A stretch of 22,528 nucleotides of DNA. Origin: JBPCRW01 sp050996405. GTDB taxonomy: Bacteria > Acidobacteriota > Blastocatellia > Pyrinomonadales > Pyrinomonadaceae. Positions 6,614 through 15,184 of the stretch are shown here, one piece after another. Under the pieces are notes generated by a model. The model ran no database searches and was not told the origin of the DNA. It saw nothing but the letters and a program-made list of their open reading frames with translations. Position 1 is the stretch's first letter, and the number at the start of each line of letters is the position of its first letter. Both the position numbers and the translations under genes were made by a program. The DNA lies in NCBI GenBank assembly GCA_050996405.1, contig JBPCRW010000232.1, positions 1 through 22,528 on the forward strand, written 5' to 3'.

Positions 6614-9600
6614 TTAAAAAGTTACACGCAGTTGGATACGCCCGGAGCGCGCCGAGCCTTCGGCTTGTGTGAAGGCATCGTTAAAGAGCGTGTTGGTTAC
6701 ATCGCCTCTGTCGAACGTCAGAATGTAATTCGGTTGGTTTAAGACGTTGAAAAAGTCCGCTCTGATTTGGAAACGAAGCCTTTCAAAACCCAACCCGAAA
6801 TTGCGCGTCAGCGAAGCGTCGAGCCGCTGGAAACGCGGTCCGCGCAAGCTATTGCGCGCGGCGATGCCGGTTCGCAAGTTGTAATCAACAACGTAACGGG
6901 CGTTTGCCAAACTGATGTCGCTGCCGTTGACATCCGAATAACCCGTCGCCGAAGTCGTGCCGTTAATATCATTGCTGAAAGCGACACTATTGGCTGGAGC
7001 GTTCGGATTACTGATTGCCGGACGGTCGTTGAAAGAATTACCGTCGCCGTTTAAATCAACGCCGCCGACATAAGGATTTGCCACCGCGCCGGATTGAATG
7101 CGATAGATAGCTCCGAGCGTAAAGCCGCCGAGAAGTTTTCGCGCGAATCCTTCCGCGCCGAAAGTCGGAACATTCAGCAAACTGGTAAATGTAAAAACTT
7201 GCGGAATATCATAGTCGGCGACGCTGCGGTCAGCCCTGCGATTAAACGGATTGCTGCCGGTGGAAGTTCCGCCCGTTGTGGCGAAAACTTCGCTGTTGAC
7301 GGCATCAATCGTCTTCGAGAAGGTATAAGTCGCGCGCATTAAAAATCCGTTTTTGAAGCCGCGCTCCAATCGCGCTTGAAACGAATTGTAGTTGGAATCG
7401 CCACCGTTAGTTCTCAAAGTAACCGAGCCGCGCGACGGATTCAAGCGGGTCGCGCTGCCGTTCACAAACGGGTTTAGCTGCTCGTTGATAAACAGTTTCA
7501 GTCCGCGTGAGCCAACATATGCGACATCCAAAATATAGCTGCCGAAAAATCTGCGCTGAATGCCCAGATTATAGACATACGATTCGGGATTGATTAAATT
7601 CGGGTCAATCGAAGTAATCGAAGCCAGCGGATTGAGCGTTGCGCTTGTCGGCAATTGGCTGATATTGAAAGTATTTAGCCCGCGCGGGTTTCCGGCAATC
7701 ACGCCGTTGCGACCGAGAATCGTCGTCGAAGCGACGTTTGGCGAGGCAGCCGCCGTGTTGCTTAAAATGTTATTGAAAAACACATCATAGTTGACGGCAA
7801 AACCGCCGCGAACAACCGTCGCTTTATCGCCGAAAAGTCTCTTTCCGTAGCCGCTCGCAAAATCAGGCGAATACGCGAATGAAAAACGCGGCGCGAAGTT
7901 GTTGTTATCGCGTTTTTGTCTGACGACTGTATTAATCGGAACGCTAAAGCCTGCAAATGCCGGAAACGCCACGTTGTTAAACGGCGTTCCGTAGTTTTCG
8001 TAGCGCAGACCGAGATTGACGGTCAGATTATCCCTGACGCGCCATTCATCATTGATAAAATAATTTTGGAAAAATCTATTCGGTTCGACTGTTTGACTAC
8101 CGAACGCGCGGGTAATCGAACCGGCTGAACCGCTGAAGCCCTGAATAAAGTTTTGAAATCCATTAATGGCAAACGCTCCGTTCGCGCCCGGAATTGACGC
8201 GGACGCGCTAAAGCCGAATACCCCGCGCGAATTAAACGGCACTTGCTGGCTTCCTCTCTGCAAGTTTAAATCAACGCCTGAACGAAATGTCTGCCTGCCG
8301 ATTGTATAGGTTACGGTATCCTGAAATTGATAATTCTTAAATTCACGTCCCTGCGGAAAACCCGTAGCCAAGCCGACTCCAGTAATTCCCGTGCCGAGAC
8401 CATTGCCTGAAAAGCCGACCGACGCGCCGGATTGACCGACGGCGGCATTGCGCGGCGTAAAACTAACGTTGGTCGAACCGAAGCCGAAACGAAATTCGTT
8501 TGTCACGTTCGGCGAAAAATTTCTCGTGTAAGCAGTATAAAGATTCTGCGTCAAACTCGGCACGTCCACTTCAAACCCTCGAAAAACCGTCGGGAATTGA
8601 TTGACGAAATTTTGCTTGGTAGCCAGATAGCGAATCGAAAAACTGTCCCTTTCGGACGGCGTGTAATCTACGCGAGTAATGTAATCGTAAGTATTGACGG
8701 GCTGCGGAGCGACGACTGAAACCGTTCCGAATTCGATATTGTTGATAATCGCGCCGGTCGTCGTATCTCTAATCGGCACGGTAAAGGTATTCGTCGCTCC
8801 GCGAACATTTCCGACGATACCCAGATAATAATCGAGGTTCGGACTCGCTCCGGCTGGAAACAGCGCGCGCAGAGCGTTAAATCCATTGGCAGTCGGAACT
8901 GTTCCGGTCGCTTCGGACGCGCTGCGGATAAGGTCAGCCTGAAAAGTTCCGAAGAAAAATAATTTATTTCTGCCGCCAAACGTTTTTCGACCGCCTTCGC
9001 CGAAACGCGGCAGCCGCAGAGGTCCGCCTAGAGAGCCGCCGAAGGTGTTTTCTACCAGATGCGGAACATCGGTCAAGCCGCGTCCTCTCTGTCCGGGTGT
9101 CAGCGAATTCAAAAAATTGTTTTGAAGGATGTCGTAAACCGAACCGTGAAAATCGTTCGTGCCGCTGCGGGTAACGACGTTGGTAATCGCGCCGCCAGCG
9201 CGTCCGTATTCCGCCGAATAATTCGATTCCAGAATTGCGACTTCGCTGTAACCGTCGCGCACCGTCGGCTGGTAAGCCTGTCCGGTAACCGAGTTATCGT
9301 TGTTGTCTAGCCCGTCAATCAATTGATTATTGGCGCGGGCGCGCAGACCGTTGACTGAAAATTCCGTTCCCTGCACGAATCCGCCGACGTTGGTTTGACC
9401 GACATCCGTCACGCCCGGAAGCGTAAAAACCAAATTCGCAGGATTGAGTCCGGCAACCGGAAGCTCTGTAATTTGACGTTGTTCGAGCGTGTTGACGCGC
9501 GCCCCGTCGGTGGTTTGTAATTGAACATTGCTGTCGCTGCCGACAACGTTGACGGTTGCCGACGCGCCGCTGACAGATAGCTGCAAATCAACTTCGGCGG

Positions 9601-9895
9601 TTTGCGCCGAAGCGACGACGATATTTTCGCTTTTGGTGTTTGTAAAGCCGTTTGCGGAAACTTCTAAATTATAAGTGCCGGGGTCAATCGCATCAAAACG
9701 GTAACTTCCGTTTGACTGTGACGTGGTTGCGCGAGTAGTTCCGGTCGCGGCATTTGTAATAGTAATATTCGCGTTTGGAATGACCGCTCCGGTCGGGTCG
9801 GCGACAGTGCCGACGAGAAAGCCTTTGCTGGTTTGTGCAAACGTTGCTGTAAAGCAGAGAAAGCATATCAGCAGAAAACTGGAAATCCTTTTCAT
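6614..9895 (-). CDS. TonB-dependent receptor with N-terminal carboxypeptidase-regulatory-like domain (1)
   Basis: 1093 residues. A Sec signal peptide occupies about residues 1-20, ending ATFA before QTSKG. A CarboxypepD_reg-like Ig-fold domain spans about 22-108 (GTVADPTGAVIPNANITITN, then DAIDPGTYNLEVSANGF). The plug domain is about 120-245 (ELPVAGLNPANLVFTLPGVTD, then VNGLRARANNQLIDGLDNND, then YSAEYGRAGGAITNVVTRSG). The rest is a long outer-membrane beta barrel ending RIQLRVTF, with the terminal Phe expected for barrel insertion. This architecture is highly expanded in Acidobacteriota and transports large or scarce ligands; no SusD-like partner is adjacent. Start ATG 9895 has GGAGTAAAGGA upstream. 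It ends at its own terminator and is separated from the second receptor by a strong hairpin. Confidence 0.93.
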   Translation of the reverse strand: MKRISSFLLICFLCFTATFAQTSKGFLVGTVADPTGAVIPNANITITNAATGTTRATTSQSNGSYRFDAIDPGTYNLEVSANGFTNTKSENIVVASAQTAEVDLQLSVSGASATVNVVGSDSNVQLQTTDGARVNTLEQRQITELPVAGLNPANLVFTLPGVTDVGQTNVGGFVQGTEFSVNGLRARANNQLIDGLDNNDNSVTGQAYQPTVRDGYSEVAILESNYSAEYGRAGGAITNVVTRSGTNDFHGSVYDILQNNFLNSLTPGQRGRGLTDVPHLVENTFGGSLGGPLRLPRFGEGGRKTFGGRNKLFFFGTFQADLIRSASEATGTVPTANGFNALRALFPAGASPNLDYYLGIVGNVRGATNTFTVPIRDTTTGAIINNIEFGTVSVVAPQPVNTYDYITRVDYTPSERDSFSIRYLATKQNFVNQFPTVFRGFEVDVPSLTQNLYTAYTRNFSPNVTNEFRFGFGSTNVSFTPRNAAVGQSGASVGFSGNGLGTGITGVGLATGFPQGREFKNYQFQDTVTYTIGRQTFRSGVDLNLQRGSQQVPFNSRGVFGFSASASIPGANGAFAINGFQNFIQGFSGSAGSITRAFGSQTVEPNRFFQNYFINDEWRVRDNLTVNLGLRYENYGTPFNNVAFPAFAGFSVPINTVVRQKRDNNNFAPRFSFAYSPDFASGYGKRLFGDKATVVRGGFAVNYDVFFNNILSNTAAASPNVASTTILGRNGVIAGNPRGLNTFNISQLPTSATLNPLASITSIDPNLINPESYVYNLGIQRRFFGSYILDVAYVGSRGLKLFINEQLNPFVNGSATRLNPSRGSVTLRTNGGDSNYNSFQARLERGFKNGFLMRATYTFSKTIDAVNSEVFATTGGTSTGSNPFNRRADRSVADYDIPQVFTFTSLLNVPTFGAEGFARKLLGGFTLGAIYRIQSGAVANPYVGGVDLNGDGNSFNDRPAISNPNAPANSVAFSNDINGTTSATGYSDVNGSDISLANARYVVDYNLRTGIAARNSLRGPRFQRLDASLTRNFGLGFERLRFQIRADFFNVLNQPNYILTFDRGDVTNTLFNDAFTQAEGSARSGRIQLRVTF

Positions 9896-9952
9896 ATTCC
9901 TTTACTCCTTGTTTTATTATTTGTTCTTGTTCCTGTGTGATATTGATAAACG

Positions 9953-10000
9953 AAGGAAAACCATTAAGCCCGTTTTAAGGTGGGCTTAATGGTTTTCCTT
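9953..10000 (-). terminator. Long perfect hairpin terminator between the two receptor genes
   Basis: Arms 9953-9971 and 9982-10000 are a perfect 19-bp inverted repeat (AAGGAAAACCATTAAGCCC type) with a 10-base loop. It begins about 10 bases after the stop of the second receptor (minus strand) and precedes the leader of the first, so it most likely terminates the second receptor's transcript. The tail on the minus strand is only moderately U-rich. Confidence 0.75.
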
Positions 10001-10009
10001 CCCATCCGG

Positions 10010-13000
10010 CTAGAAAAGAAACCGGAAACCGAATCTGATGTTGCGCGGTTCTTGGTAAAATATCGGCAATCCGTATGTAGAACTTACGGGGTTTGTCGCG
10101 CTGTTTGCGAGTGCCGCAAGCTGCGGTCCGATTTGCCCGTTCAGCACTTTGTTTAAAATTGCCGTCGGGGTTTGAGTTCGCGGATCAAATGTCGGGTCAA
10201 TATCAGTAGTAGAAATTGAATTTACATTTTTGTATTTGACTGTATCGAACAACAGCGGGGAGTTATTGTTGAAAGCGTTCAGCAAATCAACGTTAAATGC
10301 GACCGTGTAACGCGAATCTCGCCCAAACCTGTAACGATGCGTGATTGAAATGTCCGTTTGATAAAACGGTTTCGTTCTTCCCAAATCGCCGCGTTTTGTT
10401 AAAGGTATGTCGGTTGCGACCACGTTAATAAAAGTCGTCTGCGGAGTTCCCTGCAGAGCCTGCTGGAAGAATGAAAACTCGGTTGTATTTGTTCTGCTTC
10501 CAAACCAGTCAAAATCATAGCCGCCATAGGCTTTCAAAACGTGCGTGCGGTCGGTCGCCAGAAGTCCGTTGTCGGGCTGTCCGGTCGCCGTAAATCCGTT
10601 GACGATGTAGTCAAAGAATCGGTTGACACCCGGATTTGAACGTCCCGCTCCGAGTCCAAATGACGACGTATTGGTTTCATCCGAACTTGCCAGACCCGAA
10701 TAGTTGCCATACAGACGGCTCAAAGTATAATTCACATTGTAGAAATAATTGTGCGAAAGCCGTTTGTTCAAAGTAATTTCAAGCCCGTTATACAAACGCT
10801 GCGGTTTTGCCGACCTTGCATATCCGGCTGCCATATCAGCCGCTAAATCCGCGCCTTCGCCCGGATTGCCGATATAGTAATTTTCTCCTAAATTTAATCC
10901 GATAATCGCGTGGTCTTCGATGGCGTGGTCAACATTTTTGCGCGTGTAGCGAGCCGACAAAACATAGATGCGCGACAGTTCTCTTTCCATTCCGACCGTA
11001 AATTCGCTCTGACGGAATGGTTTGATGTCGGTTGCGACACCGCAACTCGCGCAAAGCCCGAGCGCGAGTTTTTGCGCCGTTGTTAAGTTTGTAGGAATCC
11101 GGTTGTCCGATTGCAGTTCGCTGATGCCGCCGGTGGTCGAAGGATTTCCGCCGCCAATCGGGTCTGTAAATGAACCCAAAATGACACTCGGCGTGTAGTA
11201 ATCGTAATTCGGATGCGCCGATGTAATGCGGAAAAAATCTACACGGTAAAAAGCTCCGCCGAACGAGCCGCGCGGCAGTTCAAATTTCAAACGGTCATAA
11301 AACCAACCGTAGCTAGCGAAGATTTTCGTTTTGCCGTCGCCGAATACATCGTATGCGCCGCCCAAACGCGGAGCGACTTTGTCGCCGAAACCGAAGCTCA
11401 ACGGCACGCCGCTTTTTCCTTCGCCAGTATTGTAAGCCGGCAAGTTTTCCTTTTCCGCTCTAACGCCTAAGTTTAAGGTCAGTCGTCTGAAAGGCTGCCA
11501 TTTATCCTGAATATAGATGCCCTGATATTTGTTTTCGGCAATGCCTTTCGTGCCATATCGATAAAGCGTGCCGACACCCAAGCAGGTCGCATCAATAACC
11601 GAACAATCGTTCAGACCCGTGCCAGTGTTTTCCGAAGTGACTAATCTTCCAATCGCGGTTTGTCCAAGCTGGCTGAAAGTTGCCCCGTAGTAAAGGCTGA
11701 CCGTTCCCGTCGCGGCATTGCCGGTTAAGGTATCGCTCTTGGTTTTACCGAGCTGATAGCCGCCTTTAAATTCGTGGCTGCCGCCGAAGTTGTTAAGGAA
11801 ATAACTTAAATCCGCGTTGTATTCATTTTTCAAGGAAACTTCGCGGGTCGTCAGCGAATTTGTGGTCACATTCTGAAAGCCGATACCGCCCGGGCAGCCC
11901 GTAGAAGTTGTTCCATAACCGCTTTGCAGCCCCTGGCAGCGAAAGCGAATCGTATTCGGAATCGCATAGTTATCGCCCTTTTGATTTAAAAAAGCGCGTC
12001 CGTAACGGAACGTCGCAATGAGACTGCTGGTCGGCGTATAAATGATTTGACCCGTCACATTATCTGAATTAACTCGCCCGCCCTGAAGAGCGTAATACTG
12101 ATTTGAAGGCAATGATTGCCCGTTATATAAAACATTTACCGGATTGATGGTGCTAATCGCGGCAAACGGAATTGCTAATCCGGCAAGAAACGGAATTCCC
12201 GTCGTCGGAGCGCGCGGAATTCCCCCGCTGGCGATTATCGGATTCCATAAGTAGGTTGCCGAAAGCCTCAAATTATTAAAAAGCGAAGCATCCAGTCTCG
12301 AAAAAGCGTATTCGTTTTTCTGGGTCGCTCTGTATTCGAGAGGCGGCAGCGGATTACCGTTTGCACCCAGTCGCGGCGACGAGACGAAGCTGCCCGACGC
12401 GAAATTCGCATTGCTGATTGAATTGATAAAAGTTGAAGTCCGATTTGCCCTAAAAATTTGCGGCGAATAATTGCCGTAAAACCACAAATGCCTTTTAATA
12501 ATCGAACCGCCCAGCGATGCCGTCGGATAGGAATTGAGGAAATTATCTCTCGGCTGCGCTATCGCGTATTGATACTGCGGACTCGAATTACCGGAAACAA
12601 AACTTTGCGTGGCAAAACGCGGCGCGGGCTGAAATTTGCTGTCTTCAAACACCGTTCCAAATTCCCCGTGCCAGACATCCGAGCCGGATTTGGTCACGAC
12701 CGAAATCACGCCGCCCGACGCGCCGCCGTGTTCGGCTTCAAATCCGCTGGTCTTGACCTGAATTTCCGAAACCAGAGAGGTTGGCAGATTATTATTCATA
12801 TCGAGCGTGCCGGTTCTAAAATTCTCGACCGCCTGCCCGTCTATCAGAAAACTGTTTTCCGCGCCCGACGCGCCGTCAACCTGAAAGCCGCCCGACAGAG
12901 GCTCGCTTCTGGTTTCCGGCGAAACCTTCAGCAGCGATGTGAAAGAACCGGTTTTCGGCAATTGATTAATTAACTGCGACGTAATATTCGTTTGAACTTT

Positions 13001-13408
13001 ACTATCGGTCGTATCAACCGCCACGCCCAGCGGGTCGGTTGACACTTCTACGGTATTAACCGCTTGCGAAATGCCGAGCGTTAAATCCGCCGTCGTCGTC
13101 TGCTCAATTGTGACGGTAATATTTTCCAGTTGTCCCGCCGCAAAACCACTGGTCGCGGCGGTTGTAATTTTGTAAGTTCCGGGAGGAACTTGCGGAAATC
13201 TGTAAGTGCCGTCACTATCCGATTGAATAGTGCGGTTAAAACCGACCGAAACTCCGTTCAAGGTGATATTAACGCCGGGAACTACCGCCCCTTTTTCGTC
13301 TTTAATTGTTCCTTCGACAGAGCCTGTCGTCCGCTGTCCGAAAGCGATTGCCGAAAGGCAAAAGACTAAAGACAGAACTGCTAAACAAAATCTGAAATAT
13401 CTGGTCAT
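10010..13408 (-). CDS. TonB-dependent receptor with N-terminal carboxypeptidase-regulatory-like domain (2)
   Basis: 1132 residues, same architecture as the first receptor but clearly divergent in sequence. The signal peptide is at about 1-24 (ending IAFGQ). A CarboxypepD_reg-like domain follows at about 27-110 (GSVEGTIKDEKGAVVPGVNITL, then PQVPPGTYKITTAA), with the plug at about 130-245 (QLINQLPKTGSFTSLLKVSPET, then VDGASGAENSFLIDGQAVEN, then FEAEHGGASGGVISVVTKSG). The barrel closes with RFGFRFLF. The plug has the short GxASGGVISVV form usual in acidobacterial receptors. ATG 13408 has a textbook AAGGAG site five bases upstream. Expected role: outer-membrane import powered by TonB; ligand unknown. 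The gene is preceded by the Fis-like gene on the same strand, 344 bases away. Confidence 0.93.
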   Translation of the reverse strand: MTRYFRFCLAVLSLVFCLSAIAFGQRTTGSVEGTIKDEKGAVVPGVNITLNGVSVGFNRTIQSDSDGTYRFPQVPPGTYKITTAATSGFAAGQLENITVTIEQTTTADLTLGISQAVNTVEVSTDPLGVAVDTTDSKVQTNITSQLINQLPKTGSFTSLLKVSPETRSEPLSGGFQVDGASGAENSFLIDGQAVENFRTGTLDMNNNLPTSLVSEIQVKTSGFEAEHGGASGGVISVVTKSGSDVWHGEFGTVFEDSKFQPAPRFATQSFVSGNSSPQYQYAIAQPRDNFLNSYPTASLGGSIIKRHLWFYGNYSPQIFRANRTSTFINSISNANFASGSFVSSPRLGANGNPLPPLEYRATQKNEYAFSRLDASLFNNLRLSATYLWNPIIASGGIPRAPTTGIPFLAGLAIPFAAISTINPVNVLYNGQSLPSNQYYALQGGRVNSDNVTGQIIYTPTSSLIATFRYGRAFLNQKGDNYAIPNTIRFRCQGLQSGYGTTSTGCPGGIGFQNVTTNSLTTREVSLKNEYNADLSYFLNNFGGSHEFKGGYQLGKTKSDTLTGNAATGTVSLYYGATFSQLGQTAIGRLVTSENTGTGLNDCSVIDATCLGVGTLYRYGTKGIAENKYQGIYIQDKWQPFRRLTLNLGVRAEKENLPAYNTGEGKSGVPLSFGFGDKVAPRLGGAYDVFGDGKTKIFASYGWFYDRLKFELPRGSFGGAFYRVDFFRITSAHPNYDYYTPSVILGSFTDPIGGGNPSTTGGISELQSDNRIPTNLTTAQKLALGLCASCGVATDIKPFRQSEFTVGMERELSRIYVLSARYTRKNVDHAIEDHAIIGLNLGENYYIGNPGEGADLAADMAAGYARSAKPQRLYNGLEITLNKRLSHNYFYNVNYTLSRLYGNYSGLASSDETNTSSFGLGAGRSNPGVNRFFDYIVNGFTATGQPDNGLLATDRTHVLKAYGGYDFDWFGSRTNTTEFSFFQQALQGTPQTTFINVVATDIPLTKRGDLGRTKPFYQTDISITHRYRFGRDSRYTVAFNVDLLNAFNNNSPLLFDTVKYKNVNSISTTDIDPTFDPRTQTPTAILNKVLNGQIGPQLAALANSATNPVSSTYGLPIFYQEPRNIRFGFRFLF

Positions 13409-13752
13409 TTTCGCTCCTTAAAATACAAGTAAAAATTCGGGGCAATTCTCAAATCCATTTCTTTGAAATTTATTTGTTAGAATGAAAATCAAGAAAATCA
13501 TCTTTACTGCCCTTGACTCGAAAGAAGCAAAAGCCGTTCCTTTGATTGCGGTGAAATCCTTATTTTTATTGACTTGCAGGCGTTTTCAGAAGATTCGCAT
13601 AAAGACGGAGATGATGCGGATATATAAAATTTCAGATTTATTTTGACGGCTTGGCGGGAAATATGAAAACTCGGATAAAACGAATTTTCAGGGCGATTCA
13701 ATTTCGCGTATTTTCTTTACGGATGTGTATTTTTAACCGTCGTGAGGAGCAG
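13409..13752. other. Intergenic leader region of the second receptor gene
   Basis: AT-rich with no convincing gene. A 65-codon frame on the minus strand (13504-13701) and a short plus-strand frame from 13482 have no ribosome-binding site and no recognisable domain. I see no clear promoter hexamers or terminator. Confidence 0.5.
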
Positions 13753-14076
13753 TTAAAAGTCGGTTAAATCAATTTTGTAGCGTCTGATTTTAGTATGTAG
13801 GGTTGTCAGTTTCAATCCTAATAACTTAGCCGCGCGAGTTTGACTTCCCATCGAGCGAATTAAAGCGCATCGAATCATATTAACCTCAAAACGCTGTATT
13901 TCGTCGAGCAGACAAATTGGCTGCTCGCTCTCGATTTCCTTTTCGACCGCCGACTGCGTTTCTTCTAAAGAATTTATTTCCCGAACTAAAAGCAGGGATA
14001 AAGACTTGAGAGCTTCTAATTGATTTTGTTTCAAAATCCCTTCGGAACTGCTGAAATTACTGAATTGTTGAAGCAT
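13753..14076 (-). CDS. Small stand-alone Fis-type helix-turn-helix protein (A)
   Basis: 107 residues. The N-terminal half (about 18-60) is a leucine-rich, coiled-coil-like helix (ALKSLSLLLVREINSLEE). The C-terminal half (about 65-103) is a Fis-type HTH_8 domain: IRCALIRSMGSQTRAAKLLGLKLTTLHTKIRRYKI. This domain normally forms the DNA-binding tail of sigma54 activators or response regulators; here it stands alone with no AAA+ or receiver domain. It is a close paralogue of the protein encoded at 14628-14957. The proximal promoter at 14108-14167 carries the shared 60-bp element, and a second conserved block lies at 14253-14313. The next gene downstream is the TonB receptor. The gene assignment is firm; targets are unknown. 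Confidence 0.85.
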   Translation of the reverse strand: MLQQFSNFSSSEGILKQNQLEALKSLSLLLVREINSLEETQSAVEKEIESEQPICLLDEIQRFEVNMIRCALIRSMGSQTRAAKLLGLKLTTLHTKIRRYKIDLTDF

Positions 14077-14107
14077 AAATCTAAATCAAATTTTTACGTT
14101 ATCAAAT

Positions 14108-14167
14108 ATGGTAAATTCAATTGGCTTTAAGACAAGAGCCAATTTTAAGATTCTGTCTAATACCGCT
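14108..14167 (-). promoter_or_regulatory. Shared 60-bp promoter element, copy a (before Fis-like A)
   Basis: Minus-strand reading: AGCGGTAT box (14167-14160), 16 bases, ATTGGCTC box (14143-14136) continuing into CTTGTC as -35, 17 bases, TACCAT as -10 (14113-14108). The gene starts at 14076. The ATTGGCT box here is also half of a local dyad with AGCCAAT. The upstream box and -10 are the most diverged of the five copies. Confidence 0.55.
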
Positions 14168-14252
14168 TTTGACTCTTTATAACCCGTAGAAAATAGACAT
14201 TACTAAATTCTTTTTCTAAATCTATTTTGTTTCAAGAAGTTTTATAATAATT

Positions 14253-14313
14253 TTGGACTAAATAGTCCAATTCTTGCTAAGATAGAAATACTATGAACTT
14301 GACATGATGTCAA
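14253..14313 (-). promoter_or_regulatory. TTGGACTA palindrome plus TTGACA element (copy 1)
   Basis: The 18-bp palindrome TTGGACTAAATAGTCCAA occupies 14253-14270. On the minus strand TTGACA lies at 14313-14308, inside the dyad TTGAC-N5-GTCAA. The string TTCATAGTA between them is shared with the copy before the VOC gene, and the distance between elements is identical. The nearest downstream gene is the Fis-like gene at 14076, 175 bases away. Confidence 0.6.
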
Positions 14314-14627
14314 CGGAACAAAGCGGAAGGCATGTTTTTCGGTGAATATTCTGACATAAGCCCGCTTGCTATGACTTGAAGAAGTAGATTTTCCTTGCTC
14401 TCCGAACCTTTCGTCACGGGAAAACAAAAGTAGAACAGAGATAATATCTGGGTTAAAAACGAAGCTTTATTAAAAGATCAAGACAGATAAAATCTTCAAA
14501 TCACTTTAATTCATAGCAATCAAGATTCGGAAATCAAAGATTCCTTTCAAATTTGCGAAGGACATTACCGTCTTTACGGTCGAGCGAGAAACCTATGAAA
14601 CTGACATTTCTTTTCAACACAACTCGT

Positions 14628-14957
14628 CTATACACATGCAGTTAAATCGATATTGTAACGTCTTATTTTCTCGCTCAGCGTCGTTATCTTCAATCCTAAT
14701 AATCGCGCGGCTTTGTTCTGTCGCCCCATTGAACGAATCAACGCGCAACGAATCAAATTTATCTCTAAACGCTGTGACTCCTGCAAGAGATTAATCGGAT
14801 TTTCACTTTCAATTTGTTTTCCCAGAATCGCTTGTTTTTCTTCTAAGAAATTTATTTCTCTGACTAAAAGCAGGGATAAAGATTTCAGAGATTCTAATTG
14901 ACTTTGCTGCAAAAGTCCTTTCGAAATAATACTGGAATCGTTAGATTTTTCACTCAT
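14628..14957 (-). CDS. Small stand-alone Fis-type helix-turn-helix protein (B)
   Basis: 109 residues, paralogous to the protein at 13753-14076 along its whole length; both share ALIRSMG, AARLLGLK or AAKLLGLK, KIRRY and IDLT. The N-terminal coiled-coil-like part is LESLKSLSLLLVREINFLEEKQ; the Fis/HTH_8 domain is at about 68-106. It probably dimerises through the helical part as Fis does. Its promoter (15011-15070) matches the shared 60-bp element well, with a start near 15004 and a ~47-base leader. The tandem pair with independent but alike promoters looks like an old duplication. No sigma54 activator or kinase is nearby to explain a partner role. Confidence 0.85.
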   Translation of the reverse strand: MSEKSNDSSIISKGLLQQSQLESLKSLSLLLVREINFLEEKQAILGKQIESENPINLLQESQRLEINLIRCALIRSMGRQNKAARLLGLKITTLSEKIRRYNIDLTACV

Positions 14958-15010
14958 ATATCATTATTGGATTAGCTCATAATACGTAAATTTTTAATTC
15001 TTACGTCTCT

Positions 15011-15070
15011 ATATTAAGCGAAAGTGATACTATGACAAGAGCCAATTTTGAGAATTTTAATTATACCAAT
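15011..15070 (-). promoter_or_regulatory. Shared 60-bp promoter element, copy b (before Fis-like B)
   Basis: Minus strand: ATTGGTAT (15070-15063), N16, ATTGGCTC (15046-15039) running into CTTGTC, N17 (15033-15017), TAATAT (15016-15011). All spacings equal those of the other copies. Confidence 0.7.
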
Positions 15071-15164
15071 AATCACCTCTTCTGTTTTATATAAATAAGT
15101 TAAACCAATGCAAATTGGACTACAAGTATTGCCAGAAATCGGTTATTGTTAAAAAACAATGTTT

Positions 15165-15183
15165 CAACTGCGTAACTCCTAAG
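15165..15183. repeat. 19-bp IS-associated repeat, left copy
   Basis: CAACTGCGTAACTCCTAAG, ending one base before the transposase ATG. It matches the sequence at the transposase stop (16175-16193) in 17 of 19 positions, in direct orientation. The preceding AACAATGTTT resembles the right end of the MITE-like element at 17951-18072. Confidence 0.7.
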
Positions 15184-15184
15184 A

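Larger units (their letters stand above)
14077..14627. other. Intergenic region between the two Fis-like genes
   Basis: A 551-base gap with no supported gene; a 61-codon frame at 14242-14427 runs through the regulatory palindrome and is rejected. It contains the shared 60-bp promoter element (14108-14167), the TTGGACTA palindrome block (14253-14313), and about 300 AT-rich bases in which I see nothing. Confidence 0.55.

Noticed and set aside
12458..12973. 171-codon open frame on the plus strand inside the second receptor gene
   Set aside because: Antisense to a well-supported receptor coding region; rich in Arg and without any domain. Similar plus-strand frames in the first receptor gene are rejected for the same reason.
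13504..13701. 65-codon minus-strand frame upstream of the second receptor
   Set aside because: No ribosome-binding site, no recognisable domain, atypical composition; not convincing as a gene.
14242..14427. 61-codon minus-strand frame between the Fis-like genes
   Set aside because: It runs through the conserved palindrome/TTGACA block, which explains the sequence better; no start signal.
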